Part shown: positions 14,029 to 23,939 of the stretch, one piece after another
How the letters are laid out: every line of letters starts with the position of its first letter
Position numbering within the stretch: position 1 is the first letter of the stretch
Assembly (NCBI GenBank): GCA_024692565.1
Contig: JAILMN010000034.1
Coordinates: 27,726-91,725 of the forward strand
Source: Paludibacteraceae bacterium
GTDB lineage: Bacteria > Bacteroidota > Bacteroidia > Bacteroidales > Paludibacteraceae
Length of the DNA: 64,000 nt
Direction: 5' to 3'
Notes under the pieces: model-generated
Databases searched by the model: none
The model's input: only the letters and a program-made list of their open reading frames with translations
Told to the model about the DNA's origin: nothing
Translations under genes and position numbers: made by a program

Positions 14029-15117
14029 ATGATGAAGAATAACTATTGTGTGATTATGGCGGGCGGTGTCGGAAGCAGGTTCTGGCCGTTCAGCCGCGAG
14101 AGTAAGCCGAAGCAATTCTTGGATTTCTTCGGCACGGGGCGAAGTTTGCTGCAGATGACGGTGGACAGATTCCGGCCGATTGTGCCCATTGAGAATATGG
14201 TTATTGTGACGAATGTGGCGTATAAGGGACTGATTTTGGAGCAAGTGCCGGACTTGAAGGAGGAGCAGATATTGTGTGAGCCGGCGAGAAGGAATACAGC
14301 GCCGTGTATTGCGTATGCGACGGCGTGGATAAAGGAAAGAGCCGCCCAGGCCAATATCGTTGTTGCGGCGAGTGATCATCTGATATTGGAGGAGGAGAAG
14401 TTCAGGCAGGTTATTCTGAAGGCATTTGATTTTGTGGAGCGGAATAAAGCGATTTGTACGTTGGGAATGCAGCCTACGAGGCCGGAGACCGGGTATGGGT
14501 ACATACAATACTTGAATGAGCCGATTGAAGATTTAAGATTGAAGATTGAAGATTCGGGTATTTTCCCGGTAAAGGAATTTAAGGAGAAGCCGGATTTGGC
14601 GACGGCGAAGGGATATTTGGCGAGCGGAGAGTATTTATGGAACAGCGGTATTTTCGTTTGGAGTTTGGCGACGATTAGCGAGGCGATAGAGAAATATATG
14701 CCGGATGTTGCGGCGATATTTGCGAAGGGTAAGGGTGTTATCGGGACGAAAGACGAGCGCGCGTTTATTGAGGAATGGTTTCCGCAATGCCCGAATATAT
14801 CCGTGGACTACGGGATCATGGAGAAGGCGAACAATGTGTATGTGATTCCTTCTTCGTTCGGTTGGTCGGATTTAGGCACATGGGGCAGTTTGTATGAGTT
14901 GAGTGAGAAGGATGAGAACGGCAATGTGAGTCTGCACAGCGAGACACATTACTATGACGCGCAGGGAAATATCGTTGTGCTTGAGCCGGGCAAAGTAGCG
15001 ATCGTACAAGGCGTGAACGACATGATCATCGTGGAGGAGAAAGGCGCTTTGTTGGTTTGCAAAAAAGCCGAAGAGCAACGAATCAAAGAATTTACAAATA
15101 ATTTACTTAATACTTAA
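14029..15117 (+). CDS. manC: Mannose-1-phosphate guanylyltransferase (362 aa)
   Basis: The enzyme makes GDP-mannose from mannose-1-phosphate and GTP for glycan synthesis. The nucleotidyltransferase signature IMAGGVGSRFWPFSRESKPKQ (residues 9-29), the metal/nucleotide motif ASDHLI, TGYGYIQY, VKEFKEKPD and LWNSGIFVW are all present. It corresponds to the GMP domain alone; no isomerase domain is fused. Between YIQYLNE and GIFPVKEF a 7-bp tandem array (14523-14556) adds about 13 residues (PIEDLRLKIEDSG), which normal ManC proteins do not need. The glycogen debranching gene begins 7 nt after its stop, so ManC heads that operon. ATG at 14029 is chosen; 14032 is equally possible. Confidence 0.93.
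   Translation: MMKNNYCVIMAGGVGSRFWPFSRESKPKQFLDFFGTGRSLLQMTVDRFRPIVPIENMVIVTNVAYKGLILEQVPDLKEEQILCEPARRNTAPCIAYATAWIKERAAQANIVVAASDHLILEEEKFRQVILKAFDFVERNKAICTLGMQPTRPETGYGYIQYLNEPIEDLRLKIEDSGIFPVKEFKEKPDLATAKGYLASGEYLWNSGIFVWSLATISEAIEKYMPDVAAIFAKGKGVIGTKDERAFIEEWFPQCPNISVDYGIMEKANNVYVIPSSFGWSDLGTWGSLYELSEKDENGNVSLHSETHYYDAQGNIVVLEPGKVAIVQGVNDMIIVEEKGALLVCKKAEEQRIKEFTNNLLNT
14523..14556. repeat. In-frame 7-bp array inside manC
   Basis: TTGAAGA, TTTAAGA, TTGAAGA, TTGAAGA units, read as part of PIEDLRLKIEDSG at residues 165-177. Confidence 0.88.
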
Positions 15118-15124
15118 TCACATC

Positions 15125-17107
15125 ATGAGTTATCTGAATTTTGACAAGACAGTACTTGTTAATCTGGAGCGTTCGCTTCAGAAAGAGATGATTCGGACGA
15201 ACCGTGCAGGAGTGTACAGTTCATCAACATTGGTGGATTGTAACACACGTAAGTACCACGGCCAGTTGGTGATGCCGTTACCGCAATTGGGCGATGACAA
15301 CTATGTGTTGTTAAGTTCATTGGACGAGACGGTTATCCAGCACGGCGCGGAGTTCAACTTAGGTCTGCACGAGTACGGCGAGAATCATTTCAGTCCGAAC
15401 GGGCACAAGTACATTCGCGAGTTTGACTGCGAGGTTATTGCGCGCACGACGTACCGTGTCGGCGCGGTAGTATTGCAGAAAGAGCGTCTGTTGGTTAGTT
15501 TCGAGCCGCGTGTGCTGATTCGTTACACGCTGTTGGAGAGCGGTAGCCCGACGACGATGCGTTTCCGTCCGTTCCTGGCATTCAGGAGTGTGAATGAGTT
15601 GACGCACGAGAATCCGTTAGCTAATCCGAACATGGAGGACTGCGAGAACGGTAGGTACAACCGCATGTACCCGGGTTTCCCGAATCTGTATATGCAGTTC
15701 AGTAAGGCTGTGGAGTATCATCATGATCCGCAGTGGTACAAGGACATCGAGTACCGCAAGGAGCGTGAGCGCGGGTATGCATACAAGGAAGATCTGTTGG
15801 TTCCGGGATATTTCGAATTGCCGATGAAGAAAGGCGAGAGCGTTATTTTCGCGGCAGGTGTGACGGAATGCAAGACAGGTATGCTGAAGACTGTTTGGAA
15901 GAAAGAGTTGGAGCGTCGTAACCGTCGTGACGACATGTTCAGTACGCTGAAGAACAGCGCAAGTCAGTTCTATAAAAGAGAAGGCGACAAGTGCTACCTG
16001 TTAGCGGGTTTCCCGTGGTTTAAGGCAGATGCACGCACGACATTCTTTAGCGTAGCCAGTTGTACGCTTGACATCGATCGTCCGGAATACTGGGATGCGA
16101 TCATCAACAAGACGGCTATCGATGAGATTTTGCTCTTTATGAACGGTCGCGGTCACGAAGTGAAGATGAGCGGAATGGACGAGCCGGATGTGCTGTTATG
16201 GTTCATTCGTGCGGCTCAGAAATACGCGCATAAATATACGGTTCGTGAGGCGGCAGAGTTATATGGCGAGTTGTGTCTGAACATCGTCAACTGGTACCGC
16301 AAGCAGAATCATCCCCGTTGCAAACTGCATCAGAACGGTTTGTTATGGGTAGATGGTACTCAGAAGCCGGCGACGTGGATGAATGCATTGGAGAACGGTT
16401 GGCCTATCACTCCGCGAACGGGTTATGTGGTGGAGACGAATGCGTTATGGTACAACGCTATGCGTTTCACGGCAGAGATGCTTCGTGAGATGGGTAAAGA
16501 GACGAGTGCAGACCTGATGGAATATCAGGCAGAGATCACGAAAGACGCATTCGTTAAGACGTTCTGGAACGGCATTTATTTGAACGACTACGTGATTGAC
16601 AACTACGCAAATAAGGAAGTCAGACCGAACATGATTTGGGCGGTTGGTTTGCCTTACAGTCCGTTAGACAAGAAACAGCAGAAAGCGGTTGTTGATATAT
16701 GCACGAAGGAGTTGTTAACGCCTAAGGGTTTGCGTAGCTTGAGTCCGAAGAGCGGTAATTACCGTCCGATGTACACAGGTACGATCAGTCAGCAGGAGCG
16801 CGAGCGCGTGCTGCACAACGGCGTCGTTTGGCCTTCGACGATCACGGCTTATTCGCGTGCTTATATGAATGTCTATAAATACAGCGGTACCAGTTTCATG
16901 GAGCGCGTGTTGGTAGGTTTCGAGCAAGAGATGAGTGAGCTGACGATCGGTACGCTCAATGAGTTCTACGATGGCAACCCGCCTTACAAAGGACACGGCG
17001 GTATGAGCAGTGCTCCGAGTGTAGCGGCTGTGATCAGTTTGCTGGATACATTGAAGAAATATGAACGTGAAGAGCGTGAGGCTCAAGAAAAGGAGGCACA
17101 ATCATGA
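15125..17107 (+). CDS. Glycogen debranching enzyme, GH133 amylo-1,6-glucosidase type (660 aa)
   Basis: The protein has the two parts of bacterial GDE enzymes: an N-terminal beta domain (about 1-290; RTNRAGVYSSSTLVDCNTRKYHG) and a C-terminal (alpha/alpha)6 barrel (about 300-650). The barrel shows AGFPWF, LLWVDGTQKPATWMNA, TPRTGYVVETNALWYNA, PNMIWAVGLPYSPL and NGVVWPSTITAYSRAY, which line the active site in this family. It would remove alpha-1,6 branches during glycogen breakdown in the cytosol. Its stop overlaps the ATG of the GT4 gene (ATGA, 17104-17107), so the two are translationally coupled. No signal peptide is visible. Confidence 0.93.
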   Translation: MSYLNFDKTVLVNLERSLQKEMIRTNRAGVYSSSTLVDCNTRKYHGQLVMPLPQLGDDNYVLLSSLDETVIQHGAEFNLGLHEYGENHFSPNGHKYIREFDCEVIARTTYRVGAVVLQKERLLVSFEPRVLIRYTLLESGSPTTMRFRPFLAFRSVNELTHENPLANPNMEDCENGRYNRMYPGFPNLYMQFSKAVEYHHDPQWYKDIEYRKERERGYAYKEDLLVPGYFELPMKKGESVIFAAGVTECKTGMLKTVWKKELERRNRRDDMFSTLKNSASQFYKREGDKCYLLAGFPWFKADARTTFFSVASCTLDIDRPEYWDAIINKTAIDEILLFMNGRGHEVKMSGMDEPDVLLWFIRAAQKYAHKYTVREAAELYGELCLNIVNWYRKQNHPRCKLHQNGLLWVDGTQKPATWMNALENGWPITPRTGYVVETNALWYNAMRFTAEMLREMGKETSADLMEYQAEITKDAFVKTFWNGIYLNDYVIDNYANKEVRPNMIWAVGLPYSPLDKKQQKAVVDICTKELLTPKGLRSLSPKSGNYRPMYTGTISQQERERVLHNGVVWPSTITAYSRAYMNVYKYSGTSFMERVLVGFEQEMSELTIGTLNEFYDGNPPYKGHGGMSSAPSVAAVISLLDTLKKYEREEREAQEKEAQS

Positions 17108-18366
17108 AAGCGTTAATGTTCGGTTGGGAGTTTCCTCCCCATATTTTAGGCGGTTTGGGTACAGCGAGTTACGGTTTGACCCGCGGTATGAGTGAGCAGC
17201 CAGACATGGATATCACGTTTGTTATTCCGAAGCCATGGGGTGACGAAGATCAGTCGTTCTTGAAGATCATCGGAGCGAACAGTGTGCCGGTTGTTTGGAA
17301 GGACGTTAACTACGACTATGTGAAGTCTCGCATGGAAGGCAGGATGAGTCCGGAAGAGTATTATCACTTGCGCGACGGCATCAAGTACGACTACCGTCGT
17401 ATCGGTACAGATGATTTGGGATGTATCGGTTTCTCGGGTCGTTATCCGGATAACCTGATTGAGGAGATCGGTAACTACGAAGCGGTAGCAAGTGTGCTGG
17501 CGCACAGTTTGGATTTCGATATTATCCACAGTCACGACTGGTTGACTTATCCGGCAGGTGTGTTCGCAAAACACATCAGCGGTAAGCCGTTGGTTATCCA
17601 CGTTCACGCGACCGATTTCGACCGCAGCCGCGGTAATGTGAACCCGACTGTATATGCGATTGAAAAACGCGGTATGGACGAAGCGGATCACATCATGTGC
17701 GTAAGTAACCTGACGCGTAACACGGTGATTGAGAAATACGGTCAGGATCCACGTAAGGTGAGCACGGTGCATAATGCCGTAGAGCCGTTGCCAAATCCGG
17801 AAGAGTTCACGAAGCCTCCTCGCAAGGACAAATTGGTTACTTTCTTGGGTCGTATCACGATGCAGAAAGGACCTGAGTACTTCGTGGAAGCCGCAGCACG
17901 TGTGCTGAGCAAGACGGACGGTGTTCGCTTTGTGATGGCCGGTAGCGGAGACAAGATGGCGGAGATGATTGACCTTGTTGCTAAACGCGGCATCGCCGAT
18001 AAGTTCCATTTCCCCGGATTCATGAGGGGCAAACAGGTGCAGGAGATGTTAGCAATGAGCGACGTCTATATCATGCCGAGCGTGAGTGAGCCGTTTGGTA
18101 TCAGTCCGCTGGAGGCTATGCAGGTAGGATGTCCGTCAATCATCAGTCATCAGTCGGGTTGCGCAGAGATTCTGCAACATGCTATCAAGACCGACTATTG
18201 GGACATCGATGCGATGGCCGACGCTATCTATGCAATCGTGAAGTATCCGGCGATGTACAAGAGTCTGCATGAACTTGGTATGGCGGAAGTCAACAATATC
18301 AAGTGGGCTGATGCGGGACTCAAAGTCCGCAGGATTTATGACGGAGTTATTAATCATACGCTTTAA
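17104..18366 (+). CDS. GT4-family glycosyltransferase, probable glycogen synthase (420 aa)
   Basis: A GT-B enzyme. The N-terminal GxGG-type loop is MFGWEFPPHILGGLGTAS; the C-terminal donor domain shows VTFLGRITMQKGPEYFVEAA, FVMAGSGDK, FHFPGFMRG and the E-x7-E motif in SEPFGISPLEAMQVGCP. In Bacteroides this GT4 protein sits between the debranching enzyme and a GH57 gene and is annotated as glycogen synthase; the sequence is distinct from GT5 GlgA. The function is therefore inferred from context. It overlaps the debranching gene by 4 nt, and the GH57 gene follows after 46 nt that contain a TTGAATG array. Confidence 0.88.
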   Translation: MKALMFGWEFPPHILGGLGTASYGLTRGMSEQPDMDITFVIPKPWGDEDQSFLKIIGANSVPVVWKDVNYDYVKSRMEGRMSPEEYYHLRDGIKYDYRRIGTDDLGCIGFSGRYPDNLIEEIGNYEAVASVLAHSLDFDIIHSHDWLTYPAGVFAKHISGKPLVIHVHATDFDRSRGNVNPTVYAIEKRGMDEADHIMCVSNLTRNTVIEKYGQDPRKVSTVHNAVEPLPNPEEFTKPPRKDKLVTFLGRITMQKGPEYFVEAAARVLSKTDGVRFVMAGSGDKMAEMIDLVAKRGIADKFHFPGFMRGKQVQEMLAMSDVYIMPSVSEPFGISPLEAMQVGCPSIISHQSGCAEILQHAIKTDYWDIDAMADAIYAIVKYPAMYKSLHELGMAEVNNIKWADAGLKVRRIYDGVINHTL

Positions 18367-18396
18367 TGTTGAATGTTGAATGTTTAATGTTTAAGG
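18363..18396. repeat. 7-bp array (TTGAATG / TTTAATG) in the GT4-GH57 spacer
   Basis: Four units; the GT4 gene's TAA stop (18364-18366) lies at its edge. Same word as in the SBF transporter at 8515-8541. Confidence 0.85.
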
Positions 18397-18412
18397 ATAA
18401 TTTTTTAGTATT

Positions 18413-19681
18413 ATGAAAAATATATGTTTATGCTTCCAGATGCATGCACCGTATCGTCTGAAGCGCTATCGTTTCTTTGAAATCGGTCATGATCATTACT
18501 ACTACGATGACATGGCTACCGAAGAGCACGTTAACTGGTTGGTAGAGACCTCTTATCTGCCGCTCTGCAACACGATCAAGGACATGATCAATCTGAGTAA
18601 GGGTAAGTTCCACTGCGCTATCAGCGTAAGCGGTACGATGATCGAGATGTTCGAGCAGTTCAATCCGGAGATGATTGATGTATTGAAGGAGTTGGCTGCA
18701 TCCAAGTGCGTTGAGTTCTTGGCTACGCCGTATGCTTATTCGTTGGCTTCGGAGTACAACGAAGAGGAGTTTAAGAAACAGCTTAAGTTCCAAGGCGACC
18801 TATTGGAGTCGATCTTAGGTGTGAAGGCACAGACCGTTTGGAATACGGAATTGCTGTACACGGATGAGTCGGCTTATAACCTGAATAAGTTGGGATACAA
18901 AGTAATCTTGACGGAAGGTGCCAAGCACGTGCTGAGTTGGAAGAGTCCGAACCGCGTTTATCAGAGCGCGGGTGCTCCGAAGATGAAAGTGCTGCTGCGT
19001 AACACGAATCTGAGTGACGAGTTGAGTTTCCACTTCTCGGATCCGGGTTGGGCTAATTTCCCGATGGACGCAGAGAAATACGCGAACCAATTACAGGCGC
19101 TGCCTGAAGGTGAGGATATCATCAATATCTGGGTTGGCGCAGAGACGTTCGGTATTCGTCAGAACGCCGGTACGGGTATTTTCGATTTCCTGAAGGCATT
19201 GCCGTACTATGCATTGGAGCGCGAAATGGGCTTCATGACTCCGGCAGAAGCCGCTAAGAAGTTGGCAGCAGAGGATGTGCTGTCAAGTCCGTATCCGTTG
19301 ACCTGGAGCGGTGAGGCTAAAGACCTGAGCGTTTATGCAGGAAATGACTTGCAGCAAGAGGCTTTGCAGAAATTGTATGCTGTAGCAGAGCGCGTGCATC
19401 TATGTCAAGACAAGCACCTGAAGACAAACTGGTTGCGTCTGCAGGATGTGAACTATCTGCACTACATGAATCATATCGACCAAGGCGAGACGCAGTATGA
19501 GTCGGCTTATGACGCATTCATCAATTATATGAATGTGCTGTCCGATTTCCTGCAGACCGTTGAGGAGCAATATCCGACGACTATCGAGAACGAGGAGTTG
19601 AACGAGTTGCTGAAGACAATCCGTAACCAGGAAGAGGAGATTCAAGCGCTCCAAGCAAAGCTTAAGAAAGCGAAGAAATAA
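18413..19681 (+). CDS. GH57-family glycoside hydrolase, cytosolic alpha-amylase type (422 aa)
   Basis: GH57 signatures are present: CFQMHAPYRLKRY near the N-terminus, FEQFNPEMIDVLKELA, and TVWNTELLY with the likely nucleophile Glu146. The absence of a signal peptide and the place behind the GDE and GT4 genes point to intracellular alpha-glucan processing. The protein ends in a coiled coil (about residues 395-422: EELNELLKTIRNQEEEIQAL, then Lys-rich). The porin gene begins one base after its stop. Confidence 0.9.
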   Translation: MKNICLCFQMHAPYRLKRYRFFEIGHDHYYYDDMATEEHVNWLVETSYLPLCNTIKDMINLSKGKFHCAISVSGTMIEMFEQFNPEMIDVLKELAASKCVEFLATPYAYSLASEYNEEEFKKQLKFQGDLLESILGVKAQTVWNTELLYTDESAYNLNKLGYKVILTEGAKHVLSWKSPNRVYQSAGAPKMKVLLRNTNLSDELSFHFSDPGWANFPMDAEKYANQLQALPEGEDIINIWVGAETFGIRQNAGTGIFDFLKALPYYALEREMGFMTPAEAAKKLAAEDVLSSPYPLTWSGEAKDLSVYAGNDLQQEALQKLYAVAERVHLCQDKHLKTNWLRLQDVNYLHYMNHIDQGETQYESAYDAFINYMNVLSDFLQTVEEQYPTTIENEELNELLKTIRNQEEEIQALQAKLKKAKK

Positions 19682-19682
19682 T

Positions 19683-21626
19683 TTGACATTCAAACGAGTC
19701 GGAATAGTATTAGTGCTGTTGGCAGCGACCCTTGTGGCCACTGCCAAGCCGCCTCGTATCCGAACGGTAGTGAAGACGTGGACGATGCCTTCGTACAGCG
19801 CCGTTGCGGATACTATTCCGTTTCGCGACACAGTGATGCTCAATTATCACGATGTGGATCTGGAGCAGCGCTATTCGATCAGCAGTACGACGAACGGCAA
19901 TGTGCTGGTGTCGCCTATTGAGAGCCGTGTGATCAATGACCGCTTGTACACGATCGAAGATCCGTTCGGCTGGAGTATGTCGCCTTATGTAGTAACGCCT
20001 CAGCAGCAACGCTATTTTAATACAACTACTCCGTATTCGTCGGTTTCTTATAAGCGCGGATTTGTGACCGGACACGAAGAGCACGATATCAATTTCCTAT
20101 TCACCGGCAATATCAACAAGCGGTTGAATTTGGGTGTGGAGATGGATTATCTGAATTCGTTGGGTCACTATGCGAATACGGCAGGTAAACTCTATCGCGG
20201 AACGGTCTGGGGTAGCTACACGGGCGCGCACTATAGTATGCACGCGGCATTCAGCTGGAGCGATCTGCATTCGTTTGACAACGGAGGTATTCGTGACACG
20301 GCGGACTTGCGCAGCAGTCTGAGTTCGCAGGACTTGCCGGTGAACTTGAATGCGATGACGCGTTATCGCTATCTGAGCGGCTATCTGCATAATCAGTATG
20401 CGATTGCGAAGGAGCGGGAGTATCACGATTCGATTGAGGTGATTGAAGACGGTAGGCGCGTGAAGCGGGACACGGTGAAAGTGGAGTATATACCGCTGAT
20501 GACTTTCAGTCATATTTTTGAGACCAACAACTCGAATCGGCGATATATAGAAAAGACGGCAGACCAGGGTTTTTACGACGATATTTATTGCGACAGTTTG
20601 CGCACGCACGATACGACAGACGTGCTGACGATCCGTAATACGATTGCCGTGACGTTCTGCGAAGCGTATAACACGAAGTTGAAGTTCGGCGCAACGGTTT
20701 TTGCGATGAATGAGTGTCAGCGATTTATGAACGACAGCGTGCCGTACGACAGTATTTATGACTACCGCTGGACGAACAATACCTACGTCGGCGGCGCGAT
20801 ACATAAGCATAGCGGTTCGATTGTTCATTACGACGTGCAAGGCAAAGTGTGCGTAGTGGGATATAAGATCGGTGAGTTTGACGTGAACGGTCGTTTGGCG
20901 ACGACCTTCAAGGCCGGTAATTATCCGATGGTTATTACGGCGCGGGCTTATGCGAAGAGTGTGAAGCCGAGTGTCTATTTGCAGCATTTTCGGTCGAATC
21001 ACATCTGGTGGGACAACACGTTCAATTTCACATACCGCTTTATGGGCGGCGCGATGGTGAAGTATGATTATAAATGGGTGAAGCCGCGTATTGATTTTAG
21101 TTTTGAGAATATCACAAACCCTATTTATGTGTCGGTGAGCGATTGGAAACCTCGTCAGCATATGGGGAACGTACAGGTTATAACGGGCGATGTGGGTGTT
21201 GATATCACCACGCCTTGGGTTAATTTAGAAAACCGCGTAGTGATCCAGCACAGCACGAACGACAGCGTGATGCCGGTTCCGATAGCGATACTGCAGCATC
21301 GGCTATATTACCACGGTACGTGGTTTAAGGCGTTGGATGCTCAGATTGGTGTAGATGTTCGCTATTTCACGAAGTATCACGCGCCGGTGTTATGCCCGGC
21401 AACCGGTATGTTTGCTACGCAGCAGAATATGGAAGTAGGTAATTATCCTTGGATGAACGTGTATGCGAATTTCTATGTTCGGTCGATTCATCTGCGGTTC
21501 TTCTTCCAATACCAACACATCAATCATCTGTTCATGAAACAGAATATTGACTATTTGACGATGCCGAATTACCCGACTAACCGCGATGTGTTCCGGGCGG
21601 GTGTAGCATGGCATTTTTATAATTGA
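19683..21626 (+). CDS. Putative outer-membrane porin, Porin_10-like (647 aa)
   Basis: A hydrophobic signal (RVGIVLVLLAATLVATA) leads into a protein of alternating aromatic beta strands, for example RYFNTTTPYSSVSYKRGF, VEMDYLNSLGHYAN and SIHLRFFFQYQHINHLF, ending in an aromatic strand VAWHFYN typical of beta-barrel C-termini. Size and pattern fit the Bacteroidota 'putative porin' family. No ATG precedes the signal peptide, so the start is probably TTG at 19683, one base after the GH57 stop. Transported solute unknown. Confidence 0.82.
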   Translation: MTFKRVGIVLVLLAATLVATAKPPRIRTVVKTWTMPSYSAVADTIPFRDTVMLNYHDVDLEQRYSISSTTNGNVLVSPIESRVINDRLYTIEDPFGWSMSPYVVTPQQQRYFNTTTPYSSVSYKRGFVTGHEEHDINFLFTGNINKRLNLGVEMDYLNSLGHYANTAGKLYRGTVWGSYTGAHYSMHAAFSWSDLHSFDNGGIRDTADLRSSLSSQDLPVNLNAMTRYRYLSGYLHNQYAIAKEREYHDSIEVIEDGRRVKRDTVKVEYIPLMTFSHIFETNNSNRRYIEKTADQGFYDDIYCDSLRTHDTTDVLTIRNTIAVTFCEAYNTKLKFGATVFAMNECQRFMNDSVPYDSIYDYRWTNNTYVGGAIHKHSGSIVHYDVQGKVCVVGYKIGEFDVNGRLATTFKAGNYPMVITARAYAKSVKPSVYLQHFRSNHIWWDNTFNFTYRFMGGAMVKYDYKWVKPRIDFSFENITNPIYVSVSDWKPRQHMGNVQVITGDVGVDITTPWVNLENRVVIQHSTNDSVMPVPIAILQHRLYYHGTWFKALDAQIGVDVRYFTKYHAPVLCPATGMFATQQNMEVGNYPWMNVYANFYVRSIHLRFFFQYQHINHLFMKQNIDYLTMPNYPTNRDVFRAGVAWHFYN

Positions 21627-21655
21627 CGATTGAACGATTGAACGAATTACAATTG
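21621..21655. repeat. 7/8-bp array (TTGACGA / TTGAACGA) before the Clp ATPase gene
   Basis: It fills the 36-nt spacer between the porin stop (21626) and the ATPase ATG (21663). Confidence 0.8.
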
Positions 21656-21662
21656 AAAACAT

Positions 21663-23939
21663 ATGATAGTAACACAGAATTTGAATCGGATTATTATTTA
21701 CGCGAGCGATGAGGCGGAGCGTTTGAAGAGTGAGTCTGTTGAGGCGGAGCACCTGCTGTTAGCTATTTTGCGTTTGATTGAATGCTCGGCGTACGATTTA
21801 TTGCTGCGCGCCAAGTTCCGTCCGGAGGAAGCGAAGGAGCAGATTGAGAATGCCGTTCGCGGTGAGGGTTTGATAGCTCATCCGGCAGAACGAAGTACGC
21901 AGACCGAGCGTATCCTGCATATTGCAGAGGGCATCAGTCGTGAGTATAAGGCGGATGCTGTAGGTTCCGTGCATCTGCTGTTAGCTATTATGCGCGAGCA
22001 GGTGAACACCGCTGCTGCATACTTGGAGGACACATGGAATCTGAGTTATGAGCAGTTGGTTGAGTTATACGGTCAACCGCATTTCAGTGCCGATGTGCCG
22101 TTGGACGGACTGCATCAAGAAGATGAGGTAGAGGAAGGTTGGCAACCGCAAAGCAATCAGCCGAAGGGAAAGAAGAGCAAGACGACCGCGCTGGATAAGT
22201 TCGGTCGGGACTTGACGAAACAGGCGGAGCAAGGTACGTTAGATCCGGTAGTAGGCCGTGAGGTAGAGATTGAGCGTGTGGTACAGATACTGAGTAGGCG
22301 CAAGAAGAACAACCCGATTTTGATTGGAGAGCCTGGTGTAGGCAAATCGGCTATCGTGGAAGGCTTGGCATTGCGTATCATGACGGAGAATGCGGGTGCG
22401 CTGAAGGGGAAACGCATTGTGACGTTAGATATTGCTTCGATGGTAGCAGGTACAACGTACCGCGGTCAGTTTGAGGAACGGATGAAACAGGTTATCAACG
22501 AGTTGCGCGAGCACCCGGAGATTATTCTGTTTATTGACGAGATCCACACGTTGATCGGTGCGGGCAACGCATCGGGTTCGTTGGACGCAGCGAATATACT
22601 GAAGCCTGCGTTAGCGCGCGGAGAGGTACAATGTATCGGTGCTACCACGACCGCAGAGTACGCCAAGTCGATTGAGAAAGACGGTGCGCTGGAGCGCCGA
22701 TTCCAGAAAGTGCCGGTTCGTCCGACAACGAGCGAGGAGACGATTGATATTTTGAGAAGATTGAGCGAGCACTATGCGCAGTATCACCATGTGGTTTATA
22801 CCGAAGAGGTACTGAAAGCTTGCGTGAACTTGAGTGAGCGCTACCTGACCGACCGTGCTTTCCCGGACAAGGCGATTGATGTGATGGACGAAGTAGGTGC
22901 GAGAAGCAGGGCGCGTCAGCAAGAGAACGGTTCGCAAGACGGCGCGCCGTATATGATCACGACGGAGGATGTAGCCGGAGTGGTAAGTATGATGAGCGGT
23001 GTACCGGTTCAGCGTGTGGCTACCGCAGAGAGTGAGCGTTTGCGCACGATGGGCGAGACTTTGCGTCATCGCATCATCGGTCAGGACAAAGCTGTAGAGA
23101 CCGTCGTTCGCGCTATTCAGCGCAGTCGTTTGGGCTTGCGCGATCCGAAACGTCCGATCGGTTCGTTCTTCTTCTTGGGTCAGACGGGTGTAGGTAAGAC
23201 GTATCTGGCACAATGTCTGGCAGAGGAGATGTTCGGCAGCAAGGACGCCATCATTCGATTCGACATGTCGGAATATATGGAGAAGCACACAGTAAGTCTG
23301 CTGGTAGGTGCTCCTCCGGGTTATGTGGCGCACGAAGACGGCGGTAAGTTGACCGAGGCGGTGCGCAGAAAACCCTACTCTATTATTCTATTCGACGAGA
23401 TTGAGAAGGCGCATCCGGATATTTTCAACGTGCTGCTGCAGGTGCTGGACGAAGGCCGTTTGACAGACCGGCAGGGACATATGGTGGACTTTAGGAACAC
23501 TATTATTGTGCTGACGAGCAACGTAGGTACGCGTCAGCTACAGGAGTTCGGCGCAGGTATCGGTTTTGACAGCAATGAGTTGGATCAGCATCGCATCAAT
23601 CAGACGCTGCTGAAGGCGCTGCAGAAACAATTCCCTCCGGAGTTTGTGAACCGTATTGACAATGTGGTGACGTTTGAGCCGCTGAGTCGCGATACGATTG
23701 CGCAGATTGTACGGATTGAAGTAAGTAAGTTGCAGTTGAGAATGAAGACGCAGGGTCACCAGTTAAGTGTGTCACAAGAAGTGATCGGCGAGTTGGCGGA
23801 GCGCAGTTATGACACGAAGAACGGTGCTCGTCCTGTGAAGCGGGCTGTTCAGACCTATCTGGAAGATCCGCTGACAGAGGTATTGCTGCGTCGTCCGAAT
23901 CAAAAGAAAATAACAATTAAAAAAATACAAACATTATGA
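21663..23939 (+). CDS. ClpA/ClpC-type AAA+ unfoldase (758 aa)
   Basis: An N-terminal double Clp_N repeat (residues 1-145, VEAEHLLLAILR) is followed by D1 with Walker A GEPGVGKS and Walker B ILFIDEIHTLIGAG, and D2 with Walker A GQTGVGKT and Walker B ILFDEIEKAHP. After D1 the chain goes straight from GARSRARQQENG to the D2 linker, so the coiled-coil M domain of ClpC (needed there for adaptor control) is missing and the layout is that of ClpA. A GIGF segment (near residue 634) fits the ClpP-binding loop, so it probably feeds a ClpP protease rather than disaggregating like ClpB. Its stop overlaps trxA by 4 nt. Confidence 0.88.
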   Translation: MIVTQNLNRIIIYASDEAERLKSESVEAEHLLLAILRLIECSAYDLLLRAKFRPEEAKEQIENAVRGEGLIAHPAERSTQTERILHIAEGISREYKADAVGSVHLLLAIMREQVNTAAAYLEDTWNLSYEQLVELYGQPHFSADVPLDGLHQEDEVEEGWQPQSNQPKGKKSKTTALDKFGRDLTKQAEQGTLDPVVGREVEIERVVQILSRRKKNNPILIGEPGVGKSAIVEGLALRIMTENAGALKGKRIVTLDIASMVAGTTYRGQFEERMKQVINELREHPEIILFIDEIHTLIGAGNASGSLDAANILKPALARGEVQCIGATTTAEYAKSIEKDGALERRFQKVPVRPTTSEETIDILRRLSEHYAQYHHVVYTEEVLKACVNLSERYLTDRAFPDKAIDVMDEVGARSRARQQENGSQDGAPYMITTEDVAGVVSMMSGVPVQRVATAESERLRTMGETLRHRIIGQDKAVETVVRAIQRSRLGLRDPKRPIGSFFFLGQTGVGKTYLAQCLAEEMFGSKDAIIRFDMSEYMEKHTVSLLVGAPPGYVAHEDGGKLTEAVRRKPYSIILFDEIEKAHPDIFNVLLQVLDEGRLTDRQGHMVDFRNTIIVLTSNVGTRQLQEFGAGIGFDSNELDQHRINQTLLKALQKQFPPEFVNRIDNVVTFEPLSRDTIAQIVRIEVSKLQLRMKTQGHQLSVSQEVIGELAERSYDTKNGARPVKRAVQTYLEDPLTEVLLRRPNQKKITIKKIQTL

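Noticed and set aside
13855..14508. N-terminal extension of gldD to 408 residues
   Set aside because: The extension runs antisense through manC and its promoter; the lipoprotein signal peptide at 13854 marks the true start.
20097..21161. 354-codon frame antisense to the porin gene
   Set aside because: Arg/His/Ile-rich shadow frame with no hydrophobic pattern of a membrane protein and no promoter.
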